Of a DNA stretch of 64,000 bases, positions 1 through 10,379 are shown piece after piece. The DNA lies in contig OX336358.1 in the NCBI GenBank assembly GCA_946902875.1, forward strand, positions 15,741,694 through 15,805,693. The letters are read 5' to 3'. The number at the start of each line of letters is the position of its first letter. Within the stretch, counting starts at the first letter, position 1. The DNA comes from Nematopogon swammerdamellus. Lineage: Eukaryota; Arthropoda; Insecta; Lepidoptera; Adelidae. The notes below the pieces were generated by a model, which ran no database searches, had not been told where the DNA came from, and saw only the letters and a program-made list of their open reading frames with translations. The translations under genes were made by a program, and so were the position numbers.

Positions 1-1920
1 ACTATCACTAATGACAACAGTGACTCGCGCGCAGTGAGTGAGATATCGATATCGGTAAACTGAACCGTGAGTCCTGGTTGCGCTCACACTTTTCTTGTTT
101 GTATTAGTAGTTAGCGACCTACCTATGTCGTTTAATTTTTTTAAAAGATGCGAAGCCAATCACAAAGAGAAAAGATCATTGGCAACCAGGATTATTCAGA
201 GTCACTTGGAGTGCCACGTTCAAATCCTTTTGAATAAATGAGTTTTTTTATAACATAGGTACACGAGGTATATTTTAGTATACTGAATAAAATTAATGAT
301 GTAATAAAATTAAAATAAATACGGGAATTAATTAAAGTATAGAAACGAAACTAAAACATAAATCTGAACTGAAGTAGCGTTTCTCCACATCCCAAAGATT
401 GGTTTGCAAAGAATCCTACATAGCATTAAACTCGCCTTTTGTGTTCCATGTTTGTATGGTGTACTTGATTTGATTTTAAGTAGGTAAATTCACAAAAAAT
501 AAATTTAAACAATGCCCTCCAAGCACGTTTATTGATATAGCCTCTATATAGGTCAGTTATACATTGTTGTTGCATACAAATCATAACACACCAAATTATT
601 AATTAAAAATAATTTACAATAAAACCATTTTTTTTGTCATCAAAATAAAATAGATTCAGTCAATACTTAATTAAAGAAAAACTCATTCTTTAAGGAATTC
701 CCTTGGGAATTCCTCGACCGAATAGTACGCCTTTTCCATCAGAAACCGTTTAATCTGCCAATAAAGCTGTTGAATGATTCAGCGTTTTTAAATTTCGCGG
801 TTCATTTTATTGTAAAACTTTGGCCTAATTACGTATACCTGTATATGCAAATACAAACAAATGCTAGGGGTGCAGTGCACGCCGGCCCTTACGGAACAAA
901 TCCCCGAGTTTGGTTAATAGTAAGCGCACGCATATTACTCCCCCTAATATATTTTTTACGGCCGCTTTCCCAGCGAAGGTGTTTCGTGTTTTATCGCTAC
1001 CTTTCAATACTCAATTAATAAAAATATTCCCATCTCACGTCCTTTGTCGAGTTTTGTTCGACATCTACATTTGGGCCTTCGGAAAAAGGACCAAAACGCA
1101 CATATTTCTCGTTAAATACCGACATTAATATTTATTTTGACAGCGGTTCGTAAATTTTGTGAGTTTTTCGGTTTGTTAGATTAATCATTGGCTTGTTAGA
1201 GTAAGTTATTTGTTAAGAAAGAGTATTTATAGCCGAGGCAAGGTGTGTGTCTGTTTAGTCACGGTTCCTGTGGCTGCGTTCTGACTAGACGATGCCGGTA
1301 AAATCTAGTCCACGCCACGGCAGCAAAAATGTGTGAACAGTTTTCTCACTGGACGGAAACGGTAACTTTATGCCGTGACAGCTTCTTGACATGCCATCTG
1401 GCAGTGATGCCGGGATTACAAACATTATATTTTACCAAATTGATCGCATTATTATCGTAAGTTTTTATATATAACCTTTTCGCATGTAACCCAATGGGGT
1501 GGGCATAAGCCATGCATCTCCAATTGAATTGAATTTATTTCAACTTAAATTTGTTTTGAGTGTAAACATTTTTCTTCTGTCAAAGAACTGTCATCTTTAA
1601 AGAAATGAAGTACAAAATTAAAAATGTTTTTTTTTGTCGTTAAATTCGTGGAAAATTCGTCAGGTCGCTAACTCGGCAACACTGGCGCAAGGTGAGATCG
1701 TGCCGTGCCGTGTCGCGGTCGTGGTCACGGTCGTGACGTTGTAGTGAGAAAGCGCCCTATGTCAGTCGCTAGCAACATTTCACTTCCTTTGTTAGGGTTT
1801 CGTGCCAGCGACGCTGATAATCGGTCAGGTGTCTGTCCGTCTGTATGCCACATAACCGCTCTCTCAGGCGAGTATTCCGGAACTTAAAGCCTAATAAATA
1901 CCAAATAGGTATCTAAAGCT
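1..1920. other. Apparently unique non-coding sequence
   Basis: I recognise no gene or repeat family here. The short frames lack family motifs. A small hairpin (AAGGAATTCCC / GGGAATTCCT) lies at 691-713. Positions 1230-1420 and 1660-1880 are GC-richer than the surroundings. Confidence 0.5.
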
Positions 1921-1924
1921 TGAC

Positions 1925-2040
1925 TGGAGTAAATCTATTCAAGGGATTAGTCCGCCTTTGCGCCTCATGTTACTTTACTAATTGTGTTTTTTTCAATATG
2001 TTTTTGTGAAGTAATAAAGTATTTCTACTACCTATCTATA
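1925..2040 (+). mobile_element. E-family LINE 3' end
   Basis: It contains a GGGATTAGTCCGCCTTTGCG block followed by AATAAAGTATTTCTACTACC and a TATC-like end. The same order is seen at 50700-50850 and, in reverse, at 36164-36343. Only the 3' untranslated end is present, as expected for a 5'-truncated non-LTR insertion. Confidence 0.6.
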
Positions 2041-2080
2041 AATTTAGTCTTTACGGCATTAAATCTATTTTTAAAACGGA

Positions 2081-2410
2081 AAAACGGAGGGGTGTTATAA
2101 GTTTGACGTGTGAGGGTGTGTGTGTGTGTGTATGTGTGTTTCTGTCTGTGGCATCGTAGCTCCCAAACGGATGGACCGATTTGGATGCGGTTTTTTTTAT
2201 TAGGAAGCTTGTTTACTCGGGATGGTTCTTAGCTATGTTTGTAATCAAGTAATTAAGTAATAAACCAAATTATTATTTTAAAAAGTGGACCGATTTGCAT
2301 GCGGTTTTTTTAAAAAAGCTCGAAATAATAGTTAAATTACCAATTTAAAAATTCAAAAATAATTTCCGTTTAATTACTTAAAGGAGTCGGGGGAACGCTA
2401 AGTAAATAAA
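2081..2410 (+). mobile_element. F-family element, left part
   Basis: It begins GGAGGGGTGTTATAAGTTTG, then a GT-rich stretch, then CCAAACGGATGGACCGATTT and a second GTGGACCGATTTGCATGCGG. It matches 29925-30165 over most of its length and reappears reversed at 51525-52210. Its right end (about 2340-2405) forms one arm of an inverted repeat whose other arm is at 2783-2848. No coding capacity is seen. Confidence 0.7.
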
Positions 2411-2448
2411 ATATAAAAACTAAGAGCTTGCGCAGGTGCGCAGGCTTT

Positions 2449-2780
2449 TGTACCGTGTGGGGCCGGTACTTTAAAAGAATAGCCCCACTGCATCTCTCCC
2501 CGTGCATGTCGTAAAAGGCGACTAAGGGATGTGACTCCCCTCTTATATAAGTAGGTGGTAGGGTTTAACCCGCCCGGGTTGGTACCACCGCACTGAATGA
2601 AAGGTCGGTCGAAACGGCTATGTAAATAGTTTGTGTTTTCCGTCCAGTTCAGTGTAGCCGGCACGACTGAAGGGAAGCGCTGACGTGGCACCAAGTTCAA
2701 CCCGGTGTTATGGGCTGACATCACGGATGTTGTAGGTGATGTAGCCAACCGTGTCAGTTTCAATAAAAAAAAAAAAAAAA
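2449..2780 (+). mobile_element. SINE-A, headless form (leader + core)
   Basis: The leader TACCGTGTGGGGCCGGTACT...CTCTCCCCGTGCATGTCG is followed directly by TAGGTGGTAGGGTTTAACCC, GGTTGGTACCACCGCACTG, the GTGTTTTCCGTCCAGTTCAG block and a terminal A-run (about 2765-2780). The tRNA/5S-like head found in other copies is absent, which defines a separate subfamily shared with 14160-14424. It sits inside the F-element hairpin. The frame on its minus strand is a shadow. Confidence 0.85.
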
Positions 2781-2782
2781 GG

Positions 2783-2860
2783 TATTTACTTAGCCGTCCT
2801 CAGACTCCTTTAAGTAAGTAAAAGGAAATTATTTTTAAATTTTTATAAGGGTCGGCGCTT
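2783..2860 (+). repeat. Right arm of F-element hairpin
   Basis: TATTTACTTAGCCGTCCTCA and CTCCTTTAAGTAAGTAAAAG are the reverse complement, with some mismatches, of 2340-2405. A single related arm occurs at 51525-51590. The SINE at 2449-2780 separates the arms. Confidence 0.65.
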
Positions 2861-3620
2861 TTGAAAAACCTAATAAATTAAATGGTCATAAAGCAATTTT
2901 AAACCTTGTGAATTATACATATACGCTATACGCTCAAGAAGGAAGGTTACGGAACCCTCTGTGCGCGAACAACAACGTTCACACTTAACAGGCTTTTTCA
3001 TTCTGCCCTGCATAGAAAATTATCGTGATGTAGAGTTAATGGAGTGGTTGATTTTGGATAAATTAAATAAGAATTTAAGTCATTGTGTCTAAGTCCATTT
3101 AAATTTTAAATATGTTCTTCTGTTTATGCTTGGTCGTTTATATAGTTAGTTCATTTAATAATTTGTACTATAAATCTTTTAGATCACAACACTTTTTAAA
3201 TCTTGTAAATTAAGCTAAATATGTTTATTGATCTAACATTATTTAAAAATAGATCATATTTTTTTAACAATTGTTTTTCCTAAATCCGTGTCGCAAAAAG
3301 TATAAATAAATGTTTCATCACAGAACTGAAACACAATAAAAACTATCCTATTAAATCTAATTATATTATCAAAAATTTGGTTTGTTTAATCACGTTTTTT
3401 TCCAGTGGTCAGATTGATGGTCAGGCTAGTTAGAATTTTTCTTCCCGTTGTTGTTCAGATCAGTTCGGGATTTATTAAAGTACAGTTGAATACAAATATA
3501 CAAAAATTTCATAATCTAACTATTAAACAGGTTTCATTTCTGACATTATGGAGTTTGTCGACATTGGTTTACTCCTTGGAAGTTGTTTCATGGTTGTTTA
3601 TAAGAAGCAAAAAATAATAT
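2861..3620. other. AT-rich sequence, nothing recognised
   Basis: I see no repeat family match within the window, no RNA gene and no credible frame. The 70-residue frame at 3405-3617 has no recognisable motif. Confidence 0.45.
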
Positions 3621-3640
3621 TATAGATAGATAGAAACTGC

Positions 3641-3922
3641 TTGTACCGTGTGGGCTCGGTACTTAAAAAGAATAGCCCCACTGCATCTCTCCCCGTCGCA
3701 TGTCGTAAAAGTCGACTAAGGGATCGTCAGCCTCGTCAGCTCAGTGGTGCGGTCAGTTATTGGATGGGTGACCGCCCGACCGTTGGAGGCTGACCGTGGT
3801 TCGGATTCCACGTTAAACTGTAGGTCCCTTCCCTTCTTACCTTACTGGGTGGTAGGGTTTATCCCGGCCGGGTTGGTACCACCGCACTGAGCGAACCGTG
3901 TCAGTTTCCAAAAAAAAAAAAA
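3641..3922 (+). mobile_element. SINE-A with head, internally deleted tail
   Basis: Leader, a short tRNA/5S-like head (CAGCTCAGTGG ... GGATGGGTGACCGCCCGACC ... GGTTCGGATTCCACG), core up to CCACCGCACTGAGCGAAC, then a jump straight to CGTGTCAGTTTCC and an A-run. About 150 bp of core are missing. TGCTT flanks the insertion on both sides, consistent with a short target-site duplication. Confidence 0.85.
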
Positions 3923-3957
3923 TGCTTTATTGCTCAAATAAACATTCAACAGTAATA

Positions 3958-4398
3958 CAGTAGAGCCTCGATAATCCGTACTCAGGCTAATCCGAACGCC
4001 TCTATAATCCGAACAGCGCCAAGTGACCCCCTCTCGCTGACGAATCTTTTATTTATTGACGTTTCTCCTACTCCAAATGTCAAGAAAATACTCCACTCGC
4101 AAGCCATATTGGACTGGGCTGACGAAAATGACCCGTCGTTATCCGAAAAGATGATGCTACGTAATTTGAGGGACAAGGCTTTTTATTTGTCAATAAATAG
4201 AACCCGCCAGACTAAAGTAGATCAGTTTATAACTAAGTAACTGTTTTGTGTATTTTATGATTTAGAAGGTCCCTAAATATATTATTTTTAAGTATACAGC
4301 TGTTTTATTGAATTTGTCTATCTAACATACTATAATCCGAACGCTTCGTGAGTCCGAACAGGGGTAGTTTTTTGGTAGTTCGGATCAAGGCTCTACTG
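3958..4398 (+). mobile_element. pogo/Tigger-like non-autonomous DNA transposon
   Basis: Terminal inverted repeats CAGTAGAGCCTCGATAATC at left and the complement ending GGCTCTACTG at right, flanked by TA on both sides (3956-3957 and 4399-4400). TIRs starting CAGTA with TA duplications are typical of the pogo branch of the Tc1/mariner superfamily. At 441 bp it is too short for an autonomous copy. The insertion precisely interrupts an E-family tail. Confidence 0.8.
4010..4239 (+). pseudogene. Transposase C-terminal remnant
   Basis: The frame ending at the TAA at 4237-4239 reads through about 70 codons without a stop. It contains LDWADENDPSLSEK and LRNLRDKAFYLSINRT followed by QTKVDQF. Because it lies wholly between the pogo-like TIRs and ends shortly before the right TIR, I infer it is the C-terminal end of the deleted element's transposase. 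Family assignment rests on the TIRs and TA duplication rather than on catalytic residues, none of which are present. Confidence 0.5.
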
Positions 4399-4499
4399 TA
4401 GTTCATTAGAAAATTTACATAAGGTGCAAAGGCGGACTTATCCCTTGCAGAGATTTCTTACAGTAAACATTTGGATGTTAGAGATTCGATTAATATAGT

Positions 4500-5450
4500 G
4501 AAATGTAAGCAGGAATAGAAAAGTAGTATAAATTATCACACTTATGCACCTATTTAATACTATATGTAACAAACTAATTACAGAACAATAAAGAAAACAA
4601 CCAATTACTCCTACGAGTATGTCATGTAATGAAAACATTTTTATCACTTTGCAGTATAAAATGTCGCCCGTGTCGAACAAAATTCTCTTTGTAAATCGGT
4701 TCTATAAACCTCGAGTTACCGAACATAAACCGGTGTTAATGTCCGCCGATTAAAACATCGCTACTTAACCCTAATTTATATTATAATCAAATTTATTTAA
4801 TGTCGCCCGAGACGTAGGGATGCTACGTAGTCGATATAAAATGTATACATTTTATAGGAACATCGAGCTGTATGCAAGCGTGGTTGTATATTAATTTATA
4901 AGAAAATGTAGAGAAGACTAGTTTTAACTACCGAAGCGTAGTGTAGGTAGAGGTTGCACTTCATTTGATAAGATTTGCCAGCAGGTCGATATTTTTAATA
5001 TAAGTGTACAAAAATAAAAATATATTGTAAAAACTGCTTAAAAGACACATTATTTTCATAAAAAATAAAAAATAAAAAAACATAAATATATTTAAAAGAA
5101 AATATATATTTTTCTCTAAGTTTACTCTTTTTTGTATTTTGTTATTTTTTTATCTATATATATTTTGTAAGTTATCTGTGTTAGTTATTTTAAGTTATGC
5201 AATTTATGTGGAAACTTTATTGGTTAATGTTTATAATTGTATGTACCCATTTATTATGTATGTTGTATAACTGTGTGTTTCCTTAATAAAATAAAATAAA
5301 ATGTGTTTTAGTAGTTTCAGTATAGTTTTCGAGATAGTTTTGGCTCTCTGATAATTCTAATTAGACTAAACGCCCTACAACAATTTCTACTGCTCTATAA
5401 TATAATATATGATCAACTTTTCTTAATTTTTCATAGTCTGGTTTATACAA
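4500..5450. other. AT-rich sequence with LINE-tail-like stretch
   Basis: There is no credible gene. Positions 5130-5305 (ending CCTTAATAAAATAAAATAAA) look like the 3' end of a non-LTR element, but I have no second copy in the window. The small frame at 4438-4680 has no recognisable motif. Confidence 0.4.
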
Positions 5451-5454
5451 TACA

Positions 5455-5525
5455 AGAATAGAATAGAATAGAAACTCTTTATTGCACACATTTGAAAGAA
5501 GAACATACACGACAAGAAACAAGTA
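5455..5525 (-). mobile_element. LINE 3'-end fragment
   Basis: AATAGAATAGAAACTCTTTATTGCACACA is the reverse complement of a typical TGTGCAATAAAGAGTTTCTATTC LINE terminus. Similar termini occur at 12330-12365 and, in sense orientation, at 25040-25075. Confidence 0.5.
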
Positions 5526-5916
5526 ATAAAGGAGTGCGCAAAATGTAATTTTTTATTTTACTTTGTATTTAATTATCTTTAGTTCTAAACCATAAAGTCT
5601 AGTATATTTTTTCTATACAATGTGGGTTTCGGTATAACTCGGTGGGTTTCGGTACTCGGTGGTTTTTGGAGAAATTATATTTTTACAATTTTACAAATAC
5701 GGCTACATGCGACCGAAATTTTGAATTTTCTAAAACATACCGAATTATCAAAATCGGACAAGTCATCTAAACGACTCCTATACAACATACATAAATGATT
5801 TCATGCTAAACACATTAGCATCTTTTTGGCTTCGCCATATTTAGGTAAAAAGGAACAAACTCAGCAGTGTGGCATTATTTTCCTAACTGTAATATGTCAA
5901 TACACACAGCACCCGT

Positions 5917-6395
5917 GTGTGCCGTGTGGGGTCGGTACTTAAAAAGAATAGCCCCACTGCATCTCTCCCCGTCGCATGTCGTAAAAGTCGACTAAGGGAT
6001 AAGAAAATTCGTCAGCCTCGGTAGCTCAGTGGCGCGGTTGGTTAGTCAACTGTTATTAAGCAACGCTGAGCGCGGTCAGTGATTGGATGGGTGACCGCTC
6101 GACCGTTGGAGGCTGACCGTGGTTCGGATTCCACGTTAAAGTGTAGGTCCCTTCCCTTCTTACCTTACTAGGTGGTAGGGTTTATCCCGGCCGGGTTGGT
6201 ACCACCGCACTGAACGAAACGTCGGTCGAAACGGCTATGTAAATAGTTCGTGTTTTCCGTCCAGTTTAGTGTAGCCAACATGAAATGAACGGAAGCACTG
6301 ACATGGCACCTAGATCACCCTGTGTTATGGGCTGACATCACGGATGTTGTAGGTGATGTAGCCAACCGTGTCAGGTTCCATAAAAAAAAAAAAAA
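5917..6395 (+). mobile_element. SINE-A, most complete copy
   Basis: Contains every module in order: leader (about 5917-6000), tRNA/5S-like head (6009-6145), linker TGTAGGTCCCTTCCCTTCTT, core with GGTTGGTACCACCGCACTG and GTGTTTTCCGTCCAGTTTAG, tail GATGTTGTAGGTGATGTAGC ... CAACCGTGTCAG, and a terminal A-run. It has no coding capacity. Such elements depend on RNA polymerase III for transcription and on a partner LINE for insertion; the partner is not identifiable from this window. Confidence 0.9.
6009..6145 (+). promoter_or_regulatory. SINE-A head: tRNA A box + 5S-like control region + B-box-like motif
   Basis: GGTAGCTCAGTGGCGCGG fits a tRNA A box. ATTAAGCAACGCTGAGCGCG, then GTCAGTGATTGGATGGGTGA and CCGC, follows insect 5S rRNA through its box A, intermediate element and box C. 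The segment closes with GGTTCGGATTCC, a B-box-like motif one base longer than consensus. The 5S comparison is from memory of the 5S sequence; the 17824-17960 copy (ACTTGGATGGGTGACCGC) is closer to 5S at the box C entrance. Confidence 0.7.
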
Positions 6396-6469
6396 GCACA
6401 CTATGAAAAATTGTCCTAACCACCAATTGAGTTGTCGTAACCTATAACCTGTGTTAACCTGAAGGTTAA

Positions 6470-7290
6470 AAAAACTAAAACCCGACTACGAAAAAGCTAA
6501 TTATGAAAATCTTGTAACTAAAAAAAAGCCTAAAATAAAAAATAATTTATAAAAAATAAAACTCGATTACGAAAAAGCTAATTATGAAAATCGTGTACCT
6601 AACTAAAAATAACAAAATAATGTTTTCAATATTATTTCTCAGATACAGCAATTCTCTTTTTATATTGATTTTATCTTAGCACTAACTCTTTAAATTTTGA
6701 TATTTTTTTTATTTTTAACGTTCTAAATATAGAGCCGTGGTCGGGCGTTCTTCGTTCAACAAGACAAGTGAGGCCATCGTCGTGCATTATGGTCGTTGTC
6801 GTTCGGTATGTCCTATGTATCTACCTTTAATAATTTTAGATTGGATCTGACTGATCTTACAAAAATTATAGCCTCCGTATAGAAGTTCCGACTTCCGTCC
6901 GATGCCAGTAAGACACAATAGCGATGGCCGTCTTAAGTTCCTCGCTCTTATTCTATGGACACCAAGGAGCAGTAATATTTGCATGTCCTATTATTCAGCG
7001 GGAACGCCCGACCACGGCTCTATATTTAGAACGTTAAAAATAAAAAAAATATTAAAATTTAAAGAGTTAGTGCTAAGATAAAATCAATATAAAAAGAGAA
7101 TTGCTGTATCTGATAAATAATATTGAAAACATTATTTTGTTATTTTTAGTTAGGTACACGATTTTCATAATTAGCTTTTTCGTAATCGAGTTTTATTTTT
7201 TATAAATTATTTTTTATTTTAGGCTTTTTTTTAGTTACAAGATTTTCATAATTAGCTTTTTCGTAGTCGGGTTTTAGTTTTTATAACTTA
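6470..7290. mobile_element. Foldback element with ~275-bp inverted arms
   Basis: The left arm (about 6470-6748, AACCCGACTACGAAAAAGCT ... AGAGCCGTGGTCGGGCG) is almost exactly repeated in reverse complement at about 7005-7285. Each arm carries a direct repeat of CGAAAAAGCTAATTATGAAA. The centre of about 260 bp contains no recognisable protein. The small frame 6787-6984 lies in this centre and is unassigned. It is a MITE or foldback element; I could not resolve a target duplication. Confidence 0.8.
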
Positions 7291-7699
7291 TTTTTTATTT
7301 TAGGCTTTTTTAAAAACTGTTTGCATACCTTCGTATATTGATACTATTCGTCCGTTTATTTGTCGTCATATGAATTTGAAACTAAAGTTTTCTGCAAATA
7401 GCGCATGAGCACAGAAGAGAGATATAGGGCATGGGTGAGTACCTACATCTATAAACAAATAATGTATAGTTGAACGATATAAAGTCTTGAAGTAAAATAA
7501 AAAGTCAGTCAGAGCAAGACCGAAGACTGAGCTGTGTAAGTACACAATTTTTTTCTCTGTGTAAGTAAACATATCTGCGTGGGGTGAAGCGGATTCGGGA
7601 AGTATTAGTAAACCAATCAGTTCAAGGCCGAAGACCGAGGTTTCAGATTCGTGTACATATTTGAATAATGTACTCACTCGAAGCAGGTAAGCCACTAAG

Positions 7700-8650
7700 G
7701 CGAGGCCAAAGCTACTGATATTATTTTTATAGTAAGCGCGACATGTGGCGCCGAGCCACCCATAAGGTGTCTAGCGACGCCCATGGACATTCGGTAGCAT
7801 ACGGAGGCTGCGAATGCCATGCCGGCCTGACAGGTGTCCGGGTTGAAGGACCCGAGACTGTACTTGGGGGTAATATTGCTCTCAACAGGCTGTGATTTAG
7901 CCACATATGTATACCTACGGAGTTGCAGTGGTTCTAGATCGCGGTACACTTGGGAGTCACCTACTATTCGCACGGCCCGACGCTAGATCGAGTCCAGAGG
8001 CGCTAACTAGTATTTGACTGAGCCATCCCATAGGTGCGAGCAGTAACCCAAGCAGGACCGAATCTGCGATATAAACGGCCGTATGTACCGTCGCACCTTA
8101 TTGAGTACGCCCAGCTTTTTAGAAGCCAACTTGGCCTTGCCCTCGATGTGGCGCCGGAAGTTTAGATCGTGCGAAAGTTCGACTCGGAGGACCCCGAGGT
8201 GGTCGCTAAATTTAAGTGATGTGCCTTGGTAGGAAGGAGCTGGTGTGAACGCCGCTCTCTTCGCACTGAACGCGCAAACTTGTATCTTGGAGGCATTGAA
8301 CTTGACCAACTTGCTACGGCCCATTCGGAAATAGAGCCGAGTGTTTGCTCAAGTACAGACACAAGTCTTCGCCTTTTCTCATCTACAACATCCCGCCTAA
8401 CTGAAGGGTGACTGGTGTAGAACCCGTGTTCCGTACTGTCGTCCGCATAACAACGATAATATGTTGCCCCCTGAATGCTACGCCCACCGCCTTCAACGTT
8501 AGCAAGACTCTGTGTTGCGCATTATCTGCAAAGGTCGACAAGCCCGTTTCTAAGTCAGCGTCATACCTCTCTGGAAGCACCTGGACCTCCTGGGCACCAC
8601 CATTTGCAAAGACGTAGGTTTCCGGCAACTAATCGAGTCTAGGGCTAAAA
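7700..8650 (-). pseudogene. Jockey-like LINE: decayed RT C-terminus and 3' end (J family)
   Basis: Read on the minus strand with frameshifts, the fragment gives a catalytic CYADDS motif (plus 8436-8453), then SVLEQTLGSISEWG, KLVKFNASKIQVCAFSAK, DHLGVLRVELSHDLNFRRHI, GKAKLASKKLGVLNKVRRYI and CLGYCSHLWDGS, followed in another frame by RIVGDSQVYRDLEPLQLRR. This is the usual order downstream of the Jockey-clade catalytic motif. It continues into an untranslated end (CATGGACATTCGG, GAATGCCATGCCGGCCTGAC) that recurs without the RT at 15656, 22300, 36040, 41850 and 54045. Stops and frame changes make it non-functional. Confidence 0.85.
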
Positions 8651-9128
8651 CTGCACCCAGAAAATTGGGAATACTTTTCCGCAATCGGCAGTTCTTCTGT
8701 TCCACAATATCCCGTTTAGCTGAAGGGTAACTTGCATCCGAAAATATTGTAGGTATTAGGTATATTTAGTGTACCTACACTACATATGCTCACACTACGT
8801 GGACATTTAATACCAATTTATTTTAGCATTGTACTGTATCTAATAATAACTCTGTATGTATGTATGTATATATTCTTTATTGAACAACAATTTACACAAA
8901 ATAGGCACAATGGGTGAGCTTAATGCCGTGAGACATTCTATTCTAACCAACCTTTGGGATGTGGGAGAAGTATACGCAGGCGAACAAGAATAGTTTGTGG
9001 CAATGTATTAAGAAGAAAAAGTACAAACGAATACTACATAAATACGCTTTAATATACGCATATATAATAGACTTACATAATATGTACTTAAATCAGTGGC
9101 ACTGTTGTTCAACACCATCAACTGAATG

Positions 9129-9170
<42 letters not shown>

Positions 9171-9600
9171 GAGTTAAATAATGCAATATAAATGTATTTA
9201 CTTCAGTAAGGATAGGAAAATATTCTTCAAATTTATCCTAAATACATTCATAGACGTAGTAGAGCGTAAATGCACGGGCAGATTGTACTGTACTGTATCT
9301 ATATATAATTGCGGTAGATCAGTGAGTAAGTATGTAGGTATATTACCAACAATACCATGTTGCTTCTTCGCGTCGTCGTCGTCGTGGCGCGTCATAGGTA
9401 TATGTATGTAACGTACCGAAACCGAGGGGGCGCGCGGCGCGGTGCGCGGGCGACCATCGCTTCATCGCGAATAATCGCGATTCATACATGCATGCGCCAC
9501 ACATTTTGCTCTATTTCTCTGTACACATAAGTTTAATAGATAGCAAAGTATATATTTTCGGAATCGTAATTTAATTATCTTTAATTTGATACCCCACTCA
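8651..9600. other. Non-coding sequence with LINE-end fragment and GA repeat
   Basis: Positions 8858-8990 (TGTATGTATGTATATATTCT, TTTATTGAACAAC) resemble a reversed LINE 3' end. Positions 9420-9480 are very GC-rich with repeated CGCG. No gene is supported. Confidence 0.4.
9131..9164. repeat. (GA)n microsatellite
   Basis: An uninterrupted GA dinucleotide run of about 34 bp. Confidence 0.95.
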
Positions 9601-9860
9601 ATATATTTTGAAAAACTAATTTGACATTTTGACGCAGTGCGTCCGCCATTTTGAATTTTGAAAATTGTTATATAGCCTATGACACTCCCGTGAATAAGAC
9701 GAATCCAATAGCACAAGAATTATTCAAATCGGCCCAGTACTTTAGGCTGTAGAGTGGAATATAGATAGTCACATACATACATACATACATACATACATAC
9801 ATACATACATACACGCCAAACTCATAACCCTTCCTTTTTTGGCTTCGCCGTAGTCGGGTA
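9600..9860. mobile_element. K-family element with (CATA)n
   Basis: GCGTCCGCCATTTTGAATTT and TATATAGCCTATGACACTCC match GCGTCCGCCATTTTCAATTG and TTTATAGCCTATG at 43730-43770. A (CATA)n run (9770-9812) and CCTTTTTTGGCTTCGCC ... GTCGGGTAAAAA close the unit, as at 43880-43935. No coding capacity is seen. Confidence 0.55.
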
Positions 9861-10379
9861 AAAATGCAGACTTCACGTTAGAATCTATTATAATGTTTTT
9901 TTGTATTTGCATATTTTCAAAAGAGCTGTTTTATTAAAGTGATACATAACTTGTGATTTTAAATATAAAAATTTCCAAAGTACCTATATATGCATTTTAA
10001 AAGAATATAAGTTTTCATTAAGAAAGCTGCCTTAAAGTAACCTAACCTAACCCAATACATCCAAAGGTATGTCTTCACTCTCCATTAGCTTAGCCTAGAA
10101 GAGTTTAATATATTGACCCCTTTAATATTAAAGCTATTCACGGCTGTTCTCAAAACGGGTTACTCTTAAGCACACCAAATGACATCACTGTCAACTAATT
10201 ACCTCCACAAGAGCAAGATCTTTAGGAACCGATAGTGTGTGTGTTAAAAGTGACATTAACTGCTTTGAGTGACGATTTGTTAATCCCATAGATCAGAGAT
10301 ATTATGGCTAGATGAACCACCAAGAGATCTCTGTCGAAAAAGACAGAATCGTCTAAAATCTTACCAATCAATGACAGCC
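9861..10379. other. Non-coding, nothing recognised
   Basis: This is low-complexity AT-rich sequence with no repeat family match in the window. A short CCTAACCTAACCC at about 10039 is too short to be telomeric. Confidence 0.4.

Larger units (their letters stand above)
3623..4500 (-). mobile_element. E-family LINE 3' end, split by two insertions
   Basis: The pieces ATAGATAGATAGAAACTGCTT (ending 3646), TGCTTTATTGCTCAAATAAA (3923-3957) and GTGCAAAGGCGGACTTATCC (from about 4401) line up in order with the uninterrupted copy at 36164-36343. Removing the SINE-A (TGCTT on both sides) and the pogo-like element (TA on both sides) restores a continuous E tail. Sense is minus, with the (TATC)n end at left. 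Confidence 0.75.

Noticed and set aside
2398..2763. 121-codon minus frame
   Set aside because: Lies wholly inside a SINE-A copy on the antisense strand.
10036..10052. CCTAACCTAACCC as interstitial telomere repeat
   Set aside because: Only about two and a half units of the insect CCTAA repeat, compatible with chance.
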